NCBI RefSeq assembly: GCF_001186365.1 | Contig: NZ_LDTZ01000018.1 | Coordinates: forward strand, 186,001-250,000 | DNA length: 64,000 bases | Direction: 5' to 3' | Source of the DNA: Gordonia jacobaea | GTDB lineage: Bacteria > Actinomycetota > Actinomycetes > Mycobacteriales > Mycobacteriaceae | In this document: piece after piece, positions 48,501 through 56,657 of the stretch | How the letters are laid out: each line of letters starts with the position of its first letter | Numbering within the stretch: position 1 is the stretch's first letter | The notes under the pieces: generated by a model | Seen by the model: the letters and a program-made list of their open reading frames with translations, nothing else | What the model was told of the DNA's origin: nothing | The model's database searches: none | Position numbers and translations under genes: made by a program

Positions 48501-48970
48501 GTGGTCGAGCCTTCCCCGCTGGTGAGTCGTCACCACTGGTCGAGCCCTAACCGCTGGTCGAGCTTTCCCCGCTGGTCGAGCTTGTCGAGACCACCCCACC
48601 GCTAGTCGAGCCCTAACCGCTGGTCGAGCTTTTCCCGCTGGTCGAGCTTGTCGAGACCACCTCGCTGCTAATCGGGCTTTCCCCGCTGGGCGAGCTTTCC
48701 CCGCTGGTCGAGCCCTAACCGCTGGTCGAGCTTGTCGAGACCACCTCACACCGCTCGAATCCCGGGCGCGCGCAAGTGGTCTCGACACGCCGCTCGTCCC
48801 TCGCGGCTGCTCGACCAGCGGAAGGCGCGCGGCCGTTCGCAGAGCGGAAGGCGGGCGGCCGTTCGACCAGCGGATGATGCGCGGAGGTGGTCTCTCCACG
48901 CCGCTCGTTCCTCGCGGCTGCTCGACCAGCGGATACCGCTGGTCGAGCTTGTCGAGACCACCTCCCGCGA
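48501..48970. repeat. Cluster of GGTCTCGACAAGCTCGACCAG-type repeats
   Basis: The gap between the oxidase and phoH2 contains no gene. It holds four full copies of GCTGGTCGAGCTTGTCGAG-ACCACC (48571-48595, 48637-48661, 48721-48745, 48938-48962), many shorter pieces (CTGGTCGAGCCCTAACC and CTGGTCGAGCTTTCCCC), and two inverted long forms with CACGCCGCTCGT(C/T)CCTCGCGGCTGCTCGACCAGCGG pattern (48778-48821 and about 48887-48932). The forward and inverted forms can pair. Repeats of this kind are scattered through Gordonia and related genomes. They resemble REP elements more than CRISPRs: unit spacing is irregular and there are no unique spacers. Confidence 0.9.
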
Positions 48971-50278
48971 TCAGTACGTGGCGCCCGGGGCGAACTCCTC
49001 GAGCATGTCGGTGACGAGAGCGGCGATCGGCGAGCGCTCGCTGCGCGTCAGGGTCACGTGCGCGAACAGCGGATGCCCCTTCAGCTTCTCGATGACCGCG
49101 GCCACACCGTCGTGCCGTCCGACGCGCAGGTTGTCGCGCTGCGCGACGTCGTGGGTGAGCACCACCCGCGAGCCTGTGCCGAGTCGGGACAGCACCGTCA
49201 GCAGTACGTTGCGCTCCAAGGACTGCGCCTCGTCGACGATCACGAACGAGTCGTGCAGTGACCGACCGCGAATGTGCGTGAGCGGCAACACTTCCAGCAT
49301 TCCGCGGCTCAGCACCTCTTCGATGACCTCCGGCGAAGCGAGGCCTTCGAGCGTGTCGAAGACCGCCTGCGCCCACGGCCCCATCTTCTCGGCCTCGCCG
49401 CCGGGCAGATAGCCGAGCTGCTGGCCGCCGACCGCGTACAGCGGACGGAACACGACGACCTTGCGCTGCGTCCGACGTTCGAGCACGGCTTCGAGGCCCG
49501 CGCACAGCGCGAGCGCCGACTTTCCGGTACCCGCCTTGCCGCCGAGGGACACGATGCCGACGCTGTCGTCGAGGAGCAGGTCGAGGGCAACCCGCTGCTC
49601 AGCCGAACGCCCGTGCAGCCCGAATGCCTCACGGTCGCCCCGGACCAGCTGGACCTGCTTGGCCTCGTTGACCCGGCCCAGTGCACTCGACGAGCCGTGG
49701 CCCAACAGCCGAACTCCCGTGTGGCACGGCAGTTCTCGTGCAGCGTCGAGGTCGACGACTCCGTCGGAGAACAGCGTGTCGATGACGAGCTGGTCGACGT
49801 TGAGCTCCGCCATGCCCGACCATCCGGAGACCACGACGTCCTGTGCGTGGTACTCGTCGGCGTCGAGTCCGACGGCGCCCGCCTTGACGCGCAGCGGCGT
49901 GTCCTTGGACACCAGCGTGACGTCTTTGCCCTCGGCGCGCAGGTTGAGCGCGCACGCGAGGATGCGGGAGTCGTTGCTGTCGGTGCGGAATCCGGCGGGC
50001 AACACCGCGGGATCGGTGTGGTTGAGCTCGACCTGCAGGGTGCCGCCCTCGTCGCCGATCGGCAGCGGGACGTCGAGTCGACCGTGCTCGAGTCGCAGGT
50101 CGTCGAGCAATCTCAATGCCTCACGTGCAAACCATCCAAGCTCGTGGTGGTGACGTTTGCCCTCGAGTTCGCTGATGACGACCAACGGCAAGATGACGTG
50201 GTGTTCAGCGAATCGTGTGACTGCCCAGGGATCTGAGAGCAGCACGGAGGTGTCGAGGACGTAGGTGCGTGTGGTCAC
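48971..50278 (-). CDS. PhoH-family ATPase with N-terminal PIN domain (PhoH2)
   Basis: PhoH2 proteins join a PIN ribonuclease domain to a PhoH RNA-helicase-like ATPase and unwind and cleave RNA. The 435-residue protein has YVLDTSVLL (Asp9, PIN active site) and later [17 protein letters not shown] (PIN acidic residues), then the Walker A GKAGTGKS at 247-254, with DEAQS further on as Walker B. GTG 50278 follows AGGAG by six bases. It matches Rv1095 (phoH2) by place, next to desA2 and glyA. The 5' leader of about 200 bases has strong hairpins. In mycobacteria phoH2 is cotranscribed with a small antitoxin, phoAT; I could not identify one here with confidence. Confidence 0.9.
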   Translation of the reverse strand: MTTRTYVLDTSVLLSDPWAVTRFAEHHVILPLVVISELEGKRHHHELGWFAREALRLLDDLRLEHGRLDVPLPIGDEGGTLQVELNHTDPAVLPAGFRTDSNDSRILACALNLRAEGKDVTLVSKDTPLRVKAGAVGLDADEYHAQDVVVSGWSGMAELNVDQLVIDTLFSDGVVDLDAARELPCHTGVRLLGHGSSSALGRVNEAKQVQLVRGDREAFGLHGRSAEQRVALDLLLDDSVGIVSLGGKAGTGKSALALCAGLEAVLERRTQRKVVVFRPLYAVGGQQLGYLPGGEAEKMGPWAQAVFDTLEGLASPEVIEEVLSRGMLEVLPLTHIRGRSLHDSFVIVDEAQSLERNVLLTVLSRLGTGSRVVLTHDVAQRDNLRVGRHDGVAAVIEKLKGHPLFAHVTLTRSERSPIAALVTDMLEEFAPGATY

Positions 50279-50290
50279 GTGGGCTCCTAC

Positions 50291-50313
50291 GTTTGTGCGG
50301 CACCCGCACAAAC
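50291..50313 (-). promoter_or_regulatory. Hairpin in the phoH2 leader
   Basis: GTTTGTGCGG-CAC-CCGCACAAAC (perfect 10-bp stem, three-base loop) ends about three bases before the AGGAG of phoH2 on the minus strand. A neighbouring AACCAG/CTGGTT pair and a TCTCGGC-GTCA-GCCGAGA stem (around 50347-50365) lie just upstream. A stem this close to the ribosome site could restrict translation or mark an RNA-binding site. Confidence 0.5.
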
Positions 50314-50530
50314 CAGTTCTTCGATGACCGGCTGGTTCTTGTCCTTTTCTCGGCGTCAGCCGAGATGGACGAGGACCGGGGCCGGCCCCCTCGTGCTGCT
50401 GGTGCAACCCACGATGTGAACCTCCCGGACGAACCGCTTCCCCGCGGCCCGTCACTGGTCAACGTACGCGGATGGCGCCGTTCCGGCGCGCCGTAACCGG
50501 GTGTGTCTACGTGAAATATGCGTAAACGGA

Positions 50531-50579
50531 CGTATCGTCGAACCACGACGCGCAGAAGCGATGCCGTGGTGACGATACG
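50531..50579 (-). terminator. Terminator hairpin downstream of desA2
   Basis: CGTATCGTC (50531-50539) pairs with GACGATACG (50571-50579), and inner ACCACG/CGTGGT extends the stem. The hairpin begins 25 bases after the desA2 stop on the minus strand. No U-tract is seen. Confidence 0.6.
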
Positions 50580-50604
50580 CCCGTCAGCAGGGAAAATGCG
50601 TCGG

Positions 50605-51477
50605 TCAGCGACCGGCGCGAGCGAGGATTCTGGCCTTGGCCGCTGCGGCCTCGTCGTTCAGACCGTCGACACTTTCGAGCTTCAACTGATCGACGATCGA
50701 CGCCGCGATCGCGTCGATCGTGCTCTCGTCCTGGTAGTCGGCGATCAAGGCGCGCTGCTCGTCGAAGTCGACGACGTCGAATCCGATCGGTTCGTCGAGT
50801 CCGCGTGCGAGCGCCTTGTCGAGCGCGATCACGGCCGTGTCCTGGTCGGCGACGAGTCCCGCGCCGAGGAGGTTGACGAAGGTGCGCGACGACACCTCGT
50901 CGTCACCTGCGACCTTGTGCAGGATCTGCCCGAGGATGTCGTCGGTGACCGACGCCTGCATCTTGCCGATGAACTTCACGCTCTGCGCCTCGTGCACCGC
51001 CATGAGTGCCAGGACGTCGAGTGGCTTGAGTTCGTCGACCTGCGCCTCGTTCTGGCGGTAACCGGCGGTGACGTGGACTCGACGACGCTCCTCGGCGTCG
51101 ACCGGGTCGATCGCTCGCCGGACCACCAGGTAGTCGCGCAGGACCACCGCGTGGCGGTTGTCCTCGGCCGTCCACACGCCGACGAGCTGACGCCAGTCGG
51201 AGAACGCCGGGAAGTACTTGGCGAGGATGCGGTGGTACGACGGCAGGTTGTCCTTGGTGAGGAGCAACGCCAGCAGCGCGGCCGCGGTCTCGTCGGACAG
51301 CGTCTGCTGCGACGGGTCCCAGTCGTCTCCGCCCATGAAGGCGAAATTGCGACCGTCATCCCACGGCACGTACTCGTGCGGATTCCACGCAGCAGAAGCG
51401 AGCTGGTGATCCTCGGCCACCTCGGGGAGGGCCTTCTCCAGCGCGATGATCAGTTCGTCTTCGCTCAGTACGTTCAC
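50605..51477 (-). CDS. desA2: Acyl-ACP desaturase (DesA2-like)
   Basis: Mycobacterial DesA proteins are di-iron acyl-ACP desaturases that introduce double bases into acyl chains for mycolic acid synthesis, though the exact activity of DesA2 is unsettled. The 290-residue protein begins like DesA2 (YVPWDDGRNFAFMGGDDWDPSQ) and has the iron-ligand-type motifs EDNRH (about residue 105) and a later AVHEAQSVKF. The GTG start has a TATCCT box nine bases upstream and no ribosome site, so it is probably leaderless or nearly so. It is flanked by glyA and phoH2 as in M. tuberculosis (Rv1093-Rv1095). Confidence 0.88.
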   Translation of the reverse strand: MNVLSEDELIIALEKALPEVAEDHQLASAAWNPHEYVPWDDGRNFAFMGGDDWDPSQQTLSDETAAALLALLLTKDNLPSYHRILAKYFPAFSDWRQLVGVWTAEDNRHAVVLRDYLVVRRAIDPVDAEERRRVHVTAGYRQNEAQVDELKPLDVLALMAVHEAQSVKFIGKMQASVTDDILGQILHKVAGDDEVSSRTFVNLLGAGLVADQDTAVIALDKALARGLDEPIGFDVVDFDEQRALIADYQDESTIDAIAASIVDQLKLESVDGLNDEAAAAKARILARAGR

Positions 51478-51552
51478 CGCGCCAAGGATACGGATGCGTA
51501 GGTGGCGATTTCAAACCGCCCCGACCATCTCGATGCTGGCCAGATGTCCAGG

Positions 51553-52875
51553 TCAGACCCGGCTCATCAGTCCCCACTGCTCGAGGCCGTCGTACAGCGG
51601 GAAGTCGAGTGCGAGGCGCGAGACCCGGCCACGCAGCGCAGACACATCAGCATCAGGCCCTGCTGCGAGCGCGGTGGCGATGATGTCGGCGACCTCGCTG
51701 AACTGCTCGTCGCCGAAGCCGCGGGTCGCGAGTGCGGGGGTACCGATCCGCAGGCCGGAGGTGACCATCGGCGGGCGAGGATCGAACGGCACCGCATTGC
51801 GGTTGACCGTGATGCCCACCTCGTGGAGGAGGTCTTCTGCCTGCTGACCGTCGAGCGTGCTGTTGCGCAGGTCGACCAGGACCAGGTGGACGTCGGTGCC
51901 GCCGGTGAGCACCGAGACACCCGACTTCTCGACGTCGGAGCCGGTCAGCCGCTCGGCGAGGATCTTGGCGCCCGAGAGCGTCCGACGCTGCCGATCGGCG
52001 AACTCTTCGGTGCCGGCGATCTTGAGTGCGACGGCCTTGCCCGCGATGGCGTGCATGAGCGGTCCGCCCTGCTGCCCGGGGAACACCGCCGAGTTGAGCT
52101 TCTTGGCCCACTCCTGCTTGGCCAGGATGATGCCCGAGCGCGGTCCGCCGAGGGTCTTGTGCACCGTCGACGAGACGACGTCCGACGCAGGCACCGGGTT
52201 GGGGTGCAGGCCGGCCGCGACGAGTCCGGCGAAGTGAGCCATGTCGGTCCACAGATACGCGCCGACCTCGTCAGCGATCGACCGGAAGGCGTCGAAGTCC
52301 AGGGTTCGCGGGTATGCCGACCATCCGGCCACGATCACCTTGGGCTGCACGTCGAGGGCGATCTTGCGCACCTCGTCCATGTCGATGCGGAAATCTTCTT
52401 TGCTGACGCCGTAGAAGTGGTTCTCATAGAGCTTGCCCGAGAAGTTCAGACGCATGCCGTGGGTGAGGTGGCCGCCGTGCGCGAGGTCGAGGCCCAGTAG
52501 CCGCTCCCCCGGGTTCATCAGCGCCATGAGGACCGCGGCGTTGGCCTGCGCACCCGAATGCGGCTGAACGTTGGCGAAGTCGGCTCCGAAGAGCTCCTTC
52601 GCGCGGTTGCGTGCGATGTCCTCGACGACGTCGACGTATTCGCAGCCACCGTAGTAGCGGCGGCCCGGATATCCCTCGGCGTACTTGTTGGTCAGGACGC
52701 TGCCCTGTGCCTGCAGCACGGCACGCGGAACGAAGTTTTCCGAGGCGATCATCTCGAGTGTGTCGCGCTGGCGGCTCAGTTCGCCGTTCATCGCGGCCGC
52801 CACGTCGGGATCGACCTCTGCCAGGGACATCGAGTTCAGGCTCGCGGTGTTCGCGGAGATGGGATTCTCGCTCAT
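51553..52875 (-). CDS. glyA: Serine hydroxymethyltransferase
   Basis: GlyA interconverts serine and glycine with tetrahydrofolate. The 440-residue protein has [29 protein letters not shown], the PLP Lys in [14 protein letters not shown] and [11 protein letters not shown]. The start chosen is ATG 52875 with TAGACT seven bases upstream (leaderless spacing); a second in-frame ATG (MSLAEVDPD, 15 codons on) would give the shorter usual length, so a start there is possible. The promoter box overlaps the end of the DUF885 gene. Confidence 0.95.
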   Translation of the reverse strand: MSENPISANTASLNSMSLAEVDPDVAAAMNGELSRQRDTLEMIASENFVPRAVLQAQGSVLTNKYAEGYPGRRYYGGCEYVDVVEDIARNRAKELFGADFANVQPHSGAQANAAVLMALMNPGERLLGLDLAHGGHLTHGMRLNFSGKLYENHFYGVSKEDFRIDMDEVRKIALDVQPKVIVAGWSAYPRTLDFDAFRSIADEVGAYLWTDMAHFAGLVAAGLHPNPVPASDVVSSTVHKTLGGPRSGIILAKQEWAKKLNSAVFPGQQGGPLMHAIAGKAVALKIAGTEEFADRQRRTLSGAKILAERLTGSDVEKSGVSVLTGGTDVHLVLVDLRNSTLDGQQAEDLLHEVGITVNRNAVPFDPRPPMVTSGLRIGTPALATRGFGDEQFSEVADIIATALAAGPDADVSALRGRVSRLALDFPLYDGLEQWGLMSRV

Positions 52876-52888
52876 GGCGACCAGTCTA
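52876..52888 (-). promoter_or_regulatory. Predicted leaderless promoter -10 of glyA
   Basis: On the minus strand TAGACT (52883-52888) lies seven bases before the glyA ATG and overlaps the stop codon of the preceding gene. No clear -35 is seen. Confidence 0.35.
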
Positions 52889-54124
52889 TTGGCCCAGTTC
52901 GGCACGCAGCAGAGCTGGGGTCAGGGGTTCGTCGAGAAGGCGTCCGAATCGCGCGAGACGCGCATCCTGCGGCACCTGCTCGAGCCACTCCCCCAGGAGC
53001 CGATACCCCTCGACATAGGTGGAGATGTACGCGCGCCACAGCGGCGACGTCAGGAATCGCAGCATCTGTCGCGCCCGCTCCGACGGCGCGAGCAGCCACC
53101 GTTGCAGAAAGCCCGCGACGACGTCGGCGTCGAGGTGCGCATCGTGCAGCATGAGCGCGGCGTCCTGGCGCACGGTCAGCAGACCCGACGACGCCGCGCC
53201 CACCCGCTGTGCGCGCTCGCCGTCGAATCGCAGTCCGAGGTCGGCGTAGATCTCCTGCGCCCACAGTCCCCAGTTGTCGCCGATGGCCGCGTGCAGCGCG
53301 TGGTCGGCAAGCCCCTCGGCCATCAGGCACTGCGGCGTGTTGACCAGGAAGATGGTCTGCTCGGTCTGCCCACCGCCGACGAGGATCTGCTCCTTTCTGC
53401 AGTGCTCGGTGTGGTGACCGGGGTACGCCTCGTGTGCGATGAGATGCGGCAGCGACGACATGTACTGCGTGAGGTCGGCATTGATGGCCACCCGCGACCG
53501 ATAGTTGCCGAGGTAGTAGTTGAAGCCCGACCAGGGCTTGTCGGTCACCACCTCGAATTCGACGATCTCGTTGTCCGCCAACGGGAAAACGTCGCGAACC
53601 CTTTCCCGCAGTGCACCGCTGAAGGCACGCACGCATTCGTCGACGCGCTCGGGTGGAATCTCGTCGGCGCGACGATACGTCGCATAGGCGTCGCTGAGCG
53701 CGGGCCCGGTAGCGTCGGGCACTCCGAGCGCAGAAGCCAACTCGCCGTGCGCCTTTCGATAGTCGTCGGTGTCGGCGGGCGCGATGTCGACGTCGAAGTA
53801 GGCACGCACCTCGTCGACGAATCCGATGGACTCGCCGGCGAATTTGCGTGCAGAACATTCCAGTGCGCGCAGGTGCGCGTCGACGAACGCTGCCCGATCG
53901 GGGGTGAGACCGGCGGGGAGTTCGGATCGCAGACCGCGCGCACGGTCGGCCAGCGCGGCGGGTTCGGGGGCCGGACCGCCCGCGACCTCTGCGCGCAGTG
54001 CGGGGTCGCCGGTGTAGGCGTCGACGAAGCCCTCTTCGAGACGGTCGAAGGCGAGGCCGAGCCGTAAATAGTCGGTGACCAGATCCGTATCGGGGGTTGC
54101 CGAACCGCTGTACGCCGTTGCCAT
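52886..54124 (-). CDS. DUF885 family putative zinc peptidase
   Basis: The 412-residue protein has [11 protein letters not shown] (about residues 230-240), the zinc-binding segment of the DUF885 family, with [11 protein letters not shown] before it and AEGLADHAL after. Family members are uncharacterised or act as metallo-carboxypeptidases. There is no signal peptide, so it is probably cytoplasmic. The ATG at 54124 lies six bases after TAGCCT (minus strand, 54131-54136). It is divergent from coaA with only about 50 bp between the two transcription starts. Confidence 0.82.
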   Translation of the reverse strand: MATAYSGSATPDTDLVTDYLRLGLAFDRLEEGFVDAYTGDPALRAEVAGGPAPEPAALADRARGLRSELPAGLTPDRAAFVDAHLRALECSARKFAGESIGFVDEVRAYFDVDIAPADTDDYRKAHGELASALGVPDATGPALSDAYATYRRADEIPPERVDECVRAFSGALRERVRDVFPLADNEIVEFEVVTDKPWSGFNYYLGNYRSRVAINADLTQYMSSLPHLIAHEAYPGHHTEHCRKEQILVGGGQTEQTIFLVNTPQCLMAEGLADHALHAAIGDNWGLWAQEIYADLGLRFDGERAQRVGAASSGLLTVRQDAALMLHDAHLDADVVAGFLQRWLLAPSERARQMLRFLTSPLWRAYISTYVEGYRLLGEWLEQVPQDARLARFGRLLDEPLTPALLRAELGQ

Positions 54125-54175
54125 GGTGGAAGGCTACCGACAGCGGCGTCGACGCGTCCTTCTAAGCTGTAGGCC
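54125..54175. promoter_or_regulatory. Divergent leaderless promoters of the DUF885 gene and the coaA uORF
   Basis: On the minus strand TAGCCT (54131-54136) is six bases before the DUF885 ATG. On the plus strand TAAGCT (54163-54168) is seven bases before ATG 54176. Both fit leaderless promoters and share this 51-bp gap. Confidence 0.45.
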
Positions 54176-54223
54176 ATGACGACGAGGTGCGACCCGCGAT
54201 CGCCGATGGGACGAGCCCTCTGA
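54176..54223 (+). CDS. 15-codon leaderless upstream ORF before coaA
   Basis: ATG 54176 lies seven bases after TAAGCT and opens a 15-codon frame, [15 protein letters not shown], whose TGA (54221-54223) shares a base with the coaA ATG (TGATG). It contains one cysteine, two Arg-Cys/Arg-Ser pairs and a second Met. The tight junction suggests translational coupling: ribosomes finishing the uORF restart on coaA. A longer coaA start (GTG 54187) is in another frame and was not preferred. Confidence 0.5.
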   Translation: MTTRCDPRSPMGRAL

Positions 54224-55164
54224 TGGCGCGCGACACCACCGGCCGCGATCCCAGTCTTTATCTGGAACTCGATCGCAAGCAATGGCGTGACCTGCGTGAA
54301 TCCATGCCGATGGTGCTCAATGAGAACGAGCTCGACCAGCTCGTCGGTATGGGCGAGAACGTCGACCTCCAAGAAGTCGCCGAGGTGTATCTCCCGCTGT
54401 CGCGACTCATCCACCTACAGGTCGCCGCGAGGCAGCGTCTGTTCGCAGCGACGTCGACCTTCCTCGGCGATCGGCAGACCACCAAGCAGGTGCCGTTCGT
54501 CATCGGGATCGCGGGCAGCGTCGCCGTCGGAAAGTCGACGACCGCCCGCATCATGGCAGCGCTCCTGGCCCGCTGGGAGTCGCACCCGAAGGTCGACCTC
54601 GTCACCACCGACGGTTTCCTGCTACCCACGCGTGAGCTCGAACGTCGAGGCATCATGCACCGCAAGGGATTTCCCGAATCCTACGATCGCAGGGGACTGC
54701 TCCGCTTCGTCACCGAGGTCAAGTCGGGGGCCCGCGAGGTGACAGCCCCGGTCTATTCGCACCTCACCTACGACATCGTCCCCGACGTCATGCACTACGT
54801 GCACCAGCCCGACATCCTCATTCTCGAAGGCCTCAACGTGCTGCAGACAGGTCCGACGCTGATGGTGTCGGACCTGTTCGACTTCTCCATCTACGTCGAC
54901 GCCAAGACCGCCGACATCGAGAACTGGTACATCTCACGATTCCTGCAGATGCGGTCGACGTCGTTCGCCGACCCCAACTCGCACTTCCACCACTACTCGT
55001 CACTGACCGACGACCAGGCGCGCGCCGCCGCCCGCGACATCTGGACGTCGATCAATCTGCCCAATCTGCGGGAGAACATCCTCCCCACCCGCCCGCGCGC
55101 AACTCTGGTGCTGCGCAAGGACTCCGACCACTCGATCAACCGGGTCCGGCTGCGCAAGTTGTGA
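54223..55164 (+). CDS. coaA: Pantothenate kinase CoaA
   Basis: CoaA (type I pantothenate kinase) makes phosphopantothenate, the committed step in CoA synthesis. The 313-residue protein has GSVAVGKST at 98-106 (P-loop), [20 protein letters not shown] and NRVRLRKL-type C-terminus, and its length matches the 312-residue M. tuberculosis enzyme. The ATG at 54223 overlaps the stop of a 15-codon upstream frame. CoaA is essential and feedback-inhibited by CoA in related species. The downstream palindrome terminates it. Confidence 0.95.
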   Translation: MARDTTGRDPSLYLELDRKQWRDLRESMPMVLNENELDQLVGMGENVDLQEVAEVYLPLSRLIHLQVAARQRLFAATSTFLGDRQTTKQVPFVIGIAGSVAVGKSTTARIMAALLARWESHPKVDLVTTDGFLLPTRELERRGIMHRKGFPESYDRRGLLRFVTEVKSGAREVTAPVYSHLTYDIVPDVMHYVHQPDILILEGLNVLQTGPTLMVSDLFDFSIYVDAKTADIENWYISRFLQMRSTSFADPNSHFHHYSSLTDDQARAAARDIWTSINLPNLRENILPTRPRATLVLRKDSDHSINRVRLRKL

Positions 55165-55203
55165 GTTCGCGGTTGCGCGAGTTGTAAGTGCCTGCGCGAG
55201 GAT

Positions 55204-55261
55204 GTGTGTCGAATCGAAAGAAGTGGGTGCTGCAGCACCCACTTCTTTAAGTTCGACACAC
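55204..55261. terminator. 58-bp inverted repeat, bidirectional terminator after coaA
   Basis: The stem is centred between 55232 and 55233 and has GTGTGTCGAA/TTCGACACAC at the ends, a three-base mismatch, then AAAGAAGTGGGTGCTG with its complement. It lies 39 bp after coaA and 22 bp before the stop of the convergent AhpD-like gene, so it can end both. The core matches the palindrome at 33210-33249, but neighbouring stem pairs differ on both arms, which shows selection for pairing. Confidence 0.8.
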
Positions 55262-55283
55262 ATTCAGCCTCGGGTCGGCGGCG

Positions 55284-55763
55284 CTATTTACGCTCGTCGG
55301 CCTCGTACGGGTATTTCGACGTGATGGCGACGCGGTTCCACGCGTTGATCATCACGATCGACGCGACGACCTGGCCGAGCTCCACCTCGTCGAACACCGC
55401 CCGTGCACGCTCGAACGCGTCGTCGGGAACTCCCTCTTCGCCGATTCTGGTCACGTATTCGGTCAGTTCGAGGGCTGATCGCTGCCGCTCGTCGAAATGG
55501 TTGAAGGCCTCGTGCCAGACCGGGATCAGACCGATGACCATGGGGTCGATTCCCATCGCGAGCGCATCGGCGATATGCATGCGCAGGCAGTAGGCACACC
55601 CGTTGAGCTGTGATGCGCGGATCTTGATGAGCTCGATCAGCTCGGGCTCGAGACCCTCCGACGACGCAAGCTGCAATGCGATGAGCGCCTTGTAGACGTT
55701 CGGATTCTGCTCGAGCATCGAGAGCCTGCGCGTGGTGGCGGTTTCTTGTGCTGTGGTGGTCAT
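55284..55763 (-). CDS. Carboxymuconolactone decarboxylase/AhpD-family peroxidase-like protein
   Basis: AhpD-type proteins use a CxxC pair to pass electrons or reduce peroxides. The 159-residue protein has NGCAYCLRMH (Cys56, Cys59, His63) and DERQRSALELTEYVTRI, as in alkyl hydroperoxidase D-like proteins. ATG 55763 overlaps the stop of the upstream gene (four bases) after AAAGGG. It is the second gene of a two-gene operon with an NAD(P)-binding protein, opposite a MocR-type regulator. A role against oxidants or aldehydes is likely but unproven. Confidence 0.87.
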   Translation of the reverse strand: MTTTAQETATTRRLSMLEQNPNVYKALIALQLASSEGLEPELIELIKIRASQLNGCAYCLRMHIADALAMGIDPMVIGLIPVWHEAFNHFDERQRSALELTEYVTRIGEEGVPDDAFERARAVFDEVELGQVVASIVMINAWNRVAITSKYPYEADERK

Positions 55764-56533
55764 CGATTGACCCTTTCTGTAGTGGGTGGAGTTGTTTCGA
55801 GCCACTCGTCGAATGTGGTCGAGGTCTTGTCGAATGCCCCGCGCGGCATGAGTCCGCCGTCGCGAAACGCTTTCCCGCCGAACGGGACTGCCACAACCCA
55901 TCGTGGTGATCCGTCGCGCCGAGCAACCGCGCGTGCAAGATCGACGAGATCGTGCTGCCCGGGTCCTGCGATCTGCCGGTCCGATGGGTCGTCGGACAGA
56001 ACAGCGTCTGCGATCAGTCCTGCGGCGTCGACGGCGGCCAGTGGGCGGCACACCATGCGCGGAGCCATGGCGATCGGACCGAGTCGTGCGCGGGTGAGCA
56101 TCTGACCGGCTAGTTCGTACCACTGGGCCGATCGGATGATCTGCAGATGCCCGGCGTCGACGTTGTCGGCGTAGGTCTGCTCCTGCGCAGCCTTCCCTTG
56201 GTAATAGCCGAATTTCGCATTCACCGCCGGATCTGCGGCATTGATGATCGACACGCACACGACTCGTTGCACACCCGCCGCTGCGGCGGCTTCGGCGATG
56301 GTGCGCGCAACCGTCGAGAAGAAGTCGACGGCTTTCGAACCGCGCGTCGTCATCACGTTGGTGCAGTCGATCACCGTGTCGGCACCCGCGCACGCCTCCC
56401 GCACGCCGGTTCCCGCATACGCGTCTACTCCCGACGACCGTTGCGCGCGAACCACTTTCTCGCCTCGCCGTTCGAGATCGTCGGCGAGAAGCGCACCGAT
56501 CTCACCGCTCGCTCCGAACACCACCGTCGTCAT
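55760..56533 (-). CDS. NAD(P)-binding (NmrA/atypical SDR) protein
   Basis: The 257-residue protein has TVVFGASGEIGALLADDL, the dinucleotide loop of atypical SDRs (GASGxIG), and a later VQRVVCVSIINA. The full catalytic Tyr-Lys pair of classical SDRs is not evident, and a Tyr-rich KFGYYQGKAAQEQ follows, as in NmrA-like redox sensors. The ATG at 56533 follows GGAAGTGGAG. It precedes the AhpD-like gene with a four-base overlap and is divergent from the MocR-type gene, its likely regulator. Confidence 0.82.
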   Translation of the reverse strand: MTTVVFGASGEIGALLADDLERRGEKVVRAQRSSGVDAYAGTGVREACAGADTVIDCTNVMTTRGSKAVDFFSTVARTIAEAAAAAGVQRVVCVSIINAADPAVNAKFGYYQGKAAQEQTYADNVDAGHLQIIRSAQWYELAGQMLTRARLGPIAMAPRMVCRPLAAVDAAGLIADAVLSDDPSDRQIAGPGQHDLVDLARAVARRDGSPRWVVAVPFGGKAFRDGGLMPRGAFDKTSTTFDEWLETTPPTTERVNR

Positions 56534-56657
56534 CGGCTCCACTTCCTCTCGGATCGTCTGCCTTCTCGGAACGCAACACCGTCAACGCTAGTGGCAGATT
56601 GATCCAGAAATGAGGTTCAATCGAGACATATTCTTGTGCGTCAATCCAGGAGGCGTG

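Larger units (their letters stand above)
50279..50604. promoter_or_regulatory. phoH2 leader and desA2 3' region
   Basis: This 326-bp gap on the minus strand has no supported gene. From left to right it contains the phoH2 hairpins, a GGGGCCGGCCCC stem near 50377-50390, and the desA2 terminator hairpin at 50531-50579. A small open frame on each strand (about 75-113 codons) has no ribosome site or family likeness. Confidence 0.55.

Noticed and set aside
48501-48970. Possible CRISPR array
   Set aside because: Units vary in length, run in both orientations and have no regular unique spacers; no cas genes nearby.
50205-50546. phoAT antitoxin-like ORF upstream of phoH2
   Set aside because: A 113-codon minus-strand frame overlaps the phoH2 start, but it is Arg/Ser-rich with no ribosome site or family likeness, so it is not called.
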